NCBI RefSeq assembly: GCF_014323705.1
Contig: NZ_JABVEC010000019.1
Coordinates: 62,001-126,000, forward strand
DNA from: Actinomadura alba
GTDB lineage: Bacteria; Actinomycetota; Actinomycetes; Streptosporangiales; Streptosporangiaceae
Length of the DNA: 64,000 nucleotides
Direction: 5' to 3'
Part shown: one piece after another, positions 59,286 to 64,000 of the stretch
Layout: each line of letters begins with the position of its first letter
How positions within the stretch are numbered: the first letter of the stretch is position 1
Notes under the pieces: generated by a model
What the model was told of the DNA's origin: nothing
The model's input: only the letters and a program-made list of their open reading frames with translations
The model's database searches: none
Program-made: the position numbers and the translations under genes

Positions 59286-60263
59286 GTGCAGGTGCTGATC
59301 AATACCGACGATGTCCCGGCCGGCGAGCGGTTCGGCCTCTTCCGGGACGCCTTCCTGCATGAGCTGACCCCGGCCGAGGTCAGGTGCGACCGGCCGACCG
59401 GCTTCTCCGGCCGGGTGGCCAGCGCCGACCTCGGCCTGGTGACGTTGTTGACCATGTCCACGCGCAACGCGGGCCCCGGTGAGCTGGTCCGCGACCCCAA
59501 GCTGATCCGAAGATCCGACCCGGAGGGCTACCGGCTGACGTTCAACCAGCGCGGGTCGAGTGTCCTGACCCACAACGGCCACCGTTCCACGCTCCTTCCG
59601 GGGGACTTCACGCTGATCGACACCTCACGCCCCTACGAGTGGTCCGCCTCGGGCACCAACGACTCGCTCGTCGTGCGGTTCCCCCGGGAGTTGCTGCGAC
59701 TGCCCGGTGCCGCCGTCCACCGGCTCATCGGAGCCCCGCTCTGCGGCCGGACCGGGATCGGCGCGCTGCTGTCGGCCGCCATCACCAGGGCGACCCGCGA
59801 CTTCGACGGCTACCGCCCCGGCGACGTGCTGAGGGCATCGACCACTCTGCTGAACCTGCTGGGCGGTGTGCTCGCCCACGAACTCGACACGCACACCGCC
59901 CTTCCGCCGGAGTCGCACCGGGAGGTTCTCTTCCAGCGGATTCAACGATTCATCCAGCACCGGCTCGACGATCCGACCCTGTCGCCGAAGACCATCGCCG
60001 CCGCCCACCACATCGCTCCGCGCACGCTGCACCTGCTCTTCCAGGATCACGACGACACGGTGGCCGGATACATCCGTGGCCGGCGGCTGGAACACTGCCG
60101 ACGTGACCTGGGCGATTTCACGCTCCGCGAGCGGCCGATCCATGCCATCGCGGCCCGGTGGGGGTTCACCAGCGCGGCCCACTTCAGCCGGACCTTCCGC
60201 ACCGCATACGGGCTCACCCCGCAGGCGTACCGGCAGCACTCACTGGGCCGCCCCATGCGATGA
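59286..60263 (+). CDS. AraC-family transcriptional regulator
   Basis: 325 aa. Residues ~1-190 form a cupin-like sensor of the AraC_binding_2 type (PGDFTLIDTSRPYEW). Residues ~215-320 carry two HTH motifs (LSPKTIAAAHHIAPRTLHLLF and IHAIAARWGFTSAAHFSRTFR, then YGLTPQAYR). GTG 59286 has GGGAG 5 nt upstream. It probably regulates itself and possibly the upstream exporter. Its end overlaps the convergent gene by 24 bp. Confidence 0.93.
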   Translation: MQVLINTDDVPAGERFGLFRDAFLHELTPAEVRCDRPTGFSGRVASADLGLVTLLTMSTRNAGPGELVRDPKLIRRSDPEGYRLTFNQRGSSVLTHNGHRSTLLPGDFTLIDTSRPYEWSASGTNDSLVVRFPRELLRLPGAAVHRLIGAPLCGRTGIGALLSAAITRATRDFDGYRPGDVLRASTTLLNLLGGVLAHELDTHTALPPESHREVLFQRIQRFIQHRLDDPTLSPKTIAAAHHIAPRTLHLLFQDHDDTVAGYIRGRRLEHCRRDLGDFTLRERPIHAIAARWGFTSAAHFSRTFRTAYGLTPQAYRQHSLGRPMR

Positions 60264-60800
60264 CACGGCCACCGTGCCGATCCCGCAGCGGTCCTCTTCC
60301 TGCTGCTCGCCGTCCCGGCCGTCGCCGGCGTCATGGCGCCCGGTGCGAGGAGCGGGGATCTTGGCGGCCTCGATGGTCAGCCAGTCCGCGGCCTTCTCCA
60401 CCCGCTCGTCGACCGTGTAGATGCCCAGCCGGGCCCGCTCGTCGTGCGGCAACCAGTCGATGGCCAGGCGACGGGCCATCCAGTCGATGACGGACCGGAC
60501 ACGAGGGATCTCGGGGTCGTCGGTGCGGCCGCTCGGCGCGAAGTGCAGGTCGACGCCGTGCGAGACGAGGTCGGCGAGTGGCACACCGTGCCGCAGGCCG
60601 AGCGAGAGGGCGGCCGCGTAGACGTCCATCATCCCGGAGCCGGTGCTGCCCTGCTTGCCCCACTGGATGAACACCTCACCGAGGGTGTCGTCGTCACGGC
60701 CGTTGGCGGTCAGCCGGAAGCGTTCGCCGCCGATGGTGACGGAGGTGGTGTGGCCGCTGCGCCGCCGGGACATGTGCCGCTGGATCGCCGTCTCCGCCAT
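60240..60800 (-). CDS. Stand-alone TSCPD-like protein resembling the C-terminus of B12-dependent ribonucleotide reductase
   Basis: 186 aa. TTSVTIGGERFRLTANGRDD, GEVFIQWGKQGSTGSGMMD, LRHGVPLADLVSHGVDLHF and RLAIDWLPHDERARLGIYT align by eye with the region of NrdJ after its catalytic barrel. The barrel itself and the redox CxxC tail are missing, so it cannot be a reductase alone. It may be a regulator or allosteric mimic. ATG 60800 has GGAGG 5 nt upstream. NrdR-like boxes precede it. Confidence 0.8.
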   Translation of the reverse strand: MAETAIQRHMSRRRSGHTTSVTIGGERFRLTANGRDDDTLGEVFIQWGKQGSTGSGMMDVYAAALSLGLRHGVPLADLVSHGVDLHFAPSGRTDDPEIPRVRSVIDWMARRLAIDWLPHDERARLGIYTVDERVEKAADWLTIEAAKIPAPRTGRHDAGDGRDGEQQEEDRCGIGTVAVSSHGAAQ

Positions 60801-60817
60801 CTTCGCCTCCATATCGC

Positions 60818-60865
60818 CCACAATCTGTGGGGATCGTTCGATATCTCGGGTACAACATGTGGTGT
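60818..60865 (-). promoter_or_regulatory. Tandem NrdR-like boxes
   Basis: Two 16-bp sites (60818-60833, 10 of 16 matches, and 60850-60865, 11 of 16, to the palindromic ACACTATATATAGTGT-type consensus) have starts 32 bp apart. That is the three-turn spacing seen for paired NrdR boxes. A perfect CCCACA-ATC-TGTGGG lies in the first. The matches are imperfect. Confidence 0.4.
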
Positions 60866-61053
60866 CTGCGACAGCGTATTGACCGGCAGTGACATTCTCG
60901 CGTCGCGGCACGCCGGGGCCGGCCGGACCGGCCGGACTCGCTCCGGCGAGGAGGAAGCAGCACTGCTTTGAGCGCGGTAGAGGTCAGGTCCTCTGATCGG
61001 TCAGGTTCGGCAGATGGTGGCGGGCGCGCTCGATGAGGGCGCGGCCGGCGCGG

Positions 61054-61890
61054 TCACTTCGATCGGGCCTGCCGTTCGATGAGCGCGGTGACGGTCTCGT
61101 GGAGGCCGGCGGGCGGGCGGCCGAGCAGCCGTTCCAGGTCACCTCCCGTACGGGTGAGGGCGCCCGAGCGCACGAGCGGGAACAGCGCGCCGAGCCAGCC
61201 GGCCTCGGCGTCGGTGACCTCCCGGTGCGCCACGGGCTTGCCGAGGACGCCGGACAGGGTCTCGGCCAGCTCGGCGTAGGTCCAGAGCGGCCCGTACAGG
61301 TCATAGGTCGCGTTCTCGTGGCCATCGCCGGTGAGCGCTGCGCTCGCCGCGAGCGCCAGATCGCGCAGCCGCGCGGTGCTGAGCCGCTGCCCCTCGGTGG
61401 CCGAGGTGACCTCGCCCGTCCGGCTCGCCTGCGCCAGCGCCGTACCGAGGAACGCCTCGGAGTAGAGGGCGTTGCGCAGCACGGTCCGGGTCAGCCCGGA
61501 CTTCTCGAGCGCCTGCTCGGTGGCGGAGTGATCGGCCCCGAAGTCCAGCCCGTCTCCGGCGCCGATGCCGCTGGTGTAGACGAGGCGCCGCACGCCCGCC
61601 CTGGCGGCGGCGTCGATCACGGCCCGGTGCTGTACGACACGTACGCCGGGGGTCAGGTCGGGGCTCGACACGAGGAGCAGCGTCCGCACCCCGGCGAGCG
61701 CCCCGTCGAGGGAACCGGCGTCGCCGTAGTCGCCGTGCCGTACCTCGAGCCCGCGCTCGGTCAGGTCGGCGGCCTTGCCGGGCGTACGCGCGATCGCGAT
61801 CAGGTCCTCAGGGCCGACCCGGGTGAGCAGGTCCTCGATGACGATGCGCCCCAGGTTCCCGGTGGCGCCGGTGACCGCGATCTCTGCCAC
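61054..61890 (-). CDS. NmrA-like NAD(P)-binding protein (NAD(P)H:quinone oxidoreductase type)
   Basis: 278 aa. IAVTGATGNLGRIVIEDLL is the atypical-SDR GxxGxxG motif; RRLVYTSGIGAGDGLDFGAD and a threading C-terminus resemble QorB/NmrA-like proteins that reduce quinones or sense NADP. GTG 61890 has GGGAGGGT 5 nt upstream; the longer frame lacks homologous sequence. Confidence 0.9.
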   Translation of the reverse strand: MAEIAVTGATGNLGRIVIEDLLTRVGPEDLIAIARTPGKAADLTERGLEVRHGDYGDAGSLDGALAGVRTLLLVSSPDLTPGVRVVQHRAVIDAAARAGVRRLVYTSGIGAGDGLDFGADHSATEQALEKSGLTRTVLRNALYSEAFLGTALAQASRTGEVTSATEGQRLSTARLRDLALAASAALTGDGHENATYDLYGPLWTYAELAETLSGVLGKPVAHREVTDAEAGWLGALFPLVRSGALTRTGGDLERLLGRPPAGLHETVTALIERQARSK

Positions 61891-62192
61891 GAATGACCCT
61901 CCCATGCACACAGGTGATGAGCACCCCCAGAGGGTGCCGCCGAACCTGCGCAGGTTAGTCGGCGCTCGACCTCGAACGCCACGCGTTCGCGCCGCCCGCG
62001 AGGAAACGCCAAGGAACCCGGGCCGCCCGATCGTTTTGACAGCCGGCGCGAAGCCGCGGTTAGAGTCGTCCGCCACGTCGGCTCAGCTGCGGAAACGATC
62101 CCCTACACACTGCCCGAAACACCCAAATGATCATCTATTCCGGACACATCACGCACTGGCGCGATGATCGCACCAGAGGTATAGATCAAGGC
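61891..62192. other. Intergenic region between divergent genes
   Basis: No gene is supported. It contains TATAGA, ending 7 nt before ATG 62193, and AAGG next to the same ATG. The NmrA gene promoter must also lie here, but no clear -10 is seen. The DNA around 62100-62130 is AT-rich for this genome. Confidence 0.5.
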
Positions 62193-64000
62193 ATGGGATC
62201 AGCGCTGCGCTACGCCTCGTTGCTGGCGGTCGTCCAGGTCGTCACAGCGATCCTCGTCTCGGGTCCCGTGGCCGCGACGTCCATGGAGAGGGCCGATGGC
62301 CTGACACTGACCGTGGTGTCGTCACGCCCGCAGGTCGTCTCCGGCAATGACGCGCTGGTACGGGTGCGGATCCCCGGCGGCGTGTCCGCGGAGAACGTAC
62401 GGGTGACGCGCGACGGAACGGACGTGACCACGAGTTTCCGTGGCGTCGACCGCGGCCGCGCGCTGGAGGGCGTGGTCGAGGGCATGCGGCTCGGGCGCAA
62501 TGTCCTCACCGCGACGGCGCGCGGCGTCCCGTCGGGTCGACTCGTACTCGACAACCACCCGTTGACCGGACCGGTGTTCGCCGGGCCGCACGAGCGACCG
62601 TTCATCTGCGACACGGCGGCGTTCACCACGGTGACCGGCAGCACGCTCGGCGCGCCGACCGACGCCGACTGCTCGGTCGGCACGCGCGTCGACCACGTCT
62701 ACCGCACCACGGCCGGGCGCTTCACGCCGCTCCCCGCCGCGGAGACCCGGCCGGCCGATCTCGCCTGGACGACGACGAGCACCGGACGGCGGGTGCCGTA
62801 CATCGTGCGGGTCGAGACCGGGACCATCAACCGGGCGATCTACGAGATGTCGATGCTGCACGAGCCCGGCACCCCGCGGCCGGATCCGTGGCAACGCTCC
62901 GCCGGATGGAACGGCCGGCTGATCTACACCTTCGGCGGCGGCTGCCCCGGCGGTTGGTACGTGCAGGGCCGGGGCACCGGCGGCGTGATGGACGACGTGA
63001 TGCTCCGCCAGGGATACGCCGTGGCGTCGTCATCGCTCAACGTGTTCGGCAACAACTGCAACGACCTGCTCGCCGCCGAGACGATGAGCATGGTGAAAGA
63101 GCGCTTCGTCGAGGCGTACGGTCGGCCCGCGTTCACGATCGGCTGGGGTTGCTCGGGCGGCTCGTACCAGACGCACCAGATCGGCGACAACTATCCGGGC
63201 CTGCTCGACGGCATCGTCTCCGGGTGCAGCTTTCCGGACGTCGGGTTCAGCACGGTGAACACGATCAGCGACGCGCGCCTGCTCGACCACTACTTCCGCG
63301 AGGTCGCGCCCGGCGCACTCGGCAAGGAGCAACAGCAGGCCGTCTCCGGTTTCGGGAGATGGGAGAGCATCGCCGACCTCGCGGAACGCGGCGGCCGGAT
63401 CGACCCGCGGATCTTCTGCCCCGCCCGGTTGCCGGCGGCCCTGCGCTACCACCCCGAGACCAATCCGGCGGGCGCCCGGTGCGACGTGTACGACCACACC
63501 GTGAACGTGTACGGCCGGGACCCACGGACCGGATTCGCCCTGCGGCCGCTGGACAACACCGGGATCCAGTACGGCCTGCAGGCCCTGCGGGACAAGGCGA
63601 TCAGCGTCGACCGGTTCCTCGACCTCAATGAGAAGATCGGTGGCTTCGACGCCGACGCGAACCACGTCGGTGAGCGCACGACGGCCGACCTGGCGGCGAC
63701 CCGGGCGGCCTACCGGAGCGGGCGGCTGCTCAACGGCGGCGCCGGTCTCGCGCGCATGCCGATGATCGACTATCGGGCGTACACCGACGACCTTCCGGCC
63801 GGCGACATCCACATGCGGTTCCATTCGTTCGCGACCCGCGAGCGGCTGGAGAAGGCGAACGGCACGTACGCCAACCAGGTCATGCTCGTCGAGGACGACC
63901 GGCACGGCGGGTTCTCGCTGACCAGCCCCGTCCTCGCGCACGCACTGACGCAGATGGACCAGTGGCTCACCGCGCTCGCCGCGGACGGCCGGCCGGGAAG
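62193..64000 (+). CDS. Secreted DUF6351-family protein (3' end outside window)
   Basis: 602 codons are visible and the frame is open at the edge. A signal peptide (YASLLAVVQVVTAILVSG) is followed by an Ig-like strand region (~35-120). From ~230 on is an alpha/beta-hydrolase-like part: LIYTFGGGCPGGWY looks like an oxyanion loop, and IGWGCSGGSYQTHQIGDNYPG places Ser in a GCSGG elbow, resembling tannase/feruloyl-esterase-type enzymes. LVEDDRHGGF may hold the His. Cys are frequent, fitting an exported protein. Enzymatic activity is inferred. Confidence 0.85.
   Translation, partial: MGSALRYASLLAVVQVVTAILVSGPVAATSMERADGLTLTVVSSRPQVVSGNDALVRVRIPGGVSAENVRVTRDGTDVTTSFRGVDRGRALEGVVEGMRLGRNVLTATARGVPSGRLVLDNHPLTGPVFAGPHERPFICDTAAFTTVTGSTLGAPTDADCSVGTRVDHVYRTTAGRFTPLPAAETRPADLAWTTTSTGRRVPYIVRVETGTINRAIYEMSMLHEPGTPRPDPWQRSAGWNGRLIYTFGGGCPGGWYVQGRGTGGVMDDVMLRQGYAVASSSLNVFGNNCNDLLAAETMSMVKERFVEAYGRPAFTIGWGCSGGSYQTHQIGDNYPGLLDGIVSGCSFPDVGFSTVNTISDARLLDHYFREVAPGALGKEQQQAVSGFGRWESIADLAERGGRIDPRIFCPARLPAALRYHPETNPAGARCDVYDHTVNVYGRDPRTGFALRPLDNTGIQYGLQALRDKAISVDRFLDLNEKIGGFDADANHVGERTTADLAATRAAYRSGRLLNGGAGLARMPMIDYRAYTDDLPAGDIHMRFHSFATRERLEKANGTYANQVMLVEDDRHGGFSLTSPVLAHALTQMDQWLTALAADGRPG

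Overview
The window is a high-GC chromosomal segment from a filamentous actinomycete. Supporting marks are frequent GTG/TTG starts, leaderless genes (a TAnnnT box 6-8 nt before the start codon), a GlnII-type glutamine synthetase, a PF04672-type SAM methyltransferase, a CU044_5270 protein paired with an ECF sigma factor, a DLW-39 protein and an Lsr2-type DNA-binding domain. A member of Streptosporangiales/Thermomonosporaceae is my best guess, with low confidence on rank. There is no rRNA and no CRISPR array. One tRNA gene, tRNA-Ala(UGC), lies on the minus strand at 25253-25328.

Layout. 1-14.4 kb is ordinary accessory metabolism and regulation: a partial FAD monooxygenase divergent from its TetR, a DinB-ankyrin fusion, two secreted hydrolases (TAP-type peptidase and SxxK serine hydrolase), a histidine kinase converging with a NarL-type regulator, a MocR regulator divergent from an MFS pump, an MSOX-type flavoenzyme, and a TetR/epoxide-hydrolase-type pair. 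From about 14.6 to 25.3 kb there is a degraded genomic island ending in tRNA-Ala. It holds truncated genes (RelE-like toxin, DUF6247, radical SAM, nucleotide kinase, GntR, tyrosine integrase), intact small genes, two further partial copies of the tRNA 3' half with flanking 11-bp tandem repeats (attachment-site debris from serial integrations), and a family of long non-coding repeats, R1 and R2. 25.3-64 kb is mostly conserved-looking chromosome: a phosphonatase-like hydrolase, DLW-39, MFS and GntR genes, a cyclase-domain protein leading into asd, a GH3 N-acetylglucosaminidase, an M20 dipeptidase, an ImmA/IrrE regulator operon, flavin enzymes, glnII, PIG-L and MOSC proteins, several TetR/XRE/AraC regulators with targets, a sulfite-oxidase-like enzyme, an ECF sigma operon, an EmrB-type exporter, a stand-alone NrdJ C-terminal-like protein and a DUF6351 secreted protein running off the right edge.

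How the parts work together. Many units are regulator-plus-target pairs sharing a divergent promoter, and several have visible candidate operators: TetR at 1129-1154, YxaF-like TetR at 13367-13418, TetR at 45246-45280, GlnR-like boxes before glnII, NrdR-like boxes before the NrdJ-like gene, and two-turn direct repeats before an AraC gene.

The most unusual material is the R1/R2 family. R1 is about 225 bp with a long hairpin whose arms differ between copies yet still pair. R2 is 100-195 bp with a GC palindrome at its end. In three places an R1 and an R2 in the same orientation bracket different short cargo between CTTGATC heptamers. A fourth, inverted R1-like copy coincides with the point where a toxin gene is cut off. 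This looks like a cassette-type arrangement or a mobile structured-RNA element, and I could not assign it to a known family.
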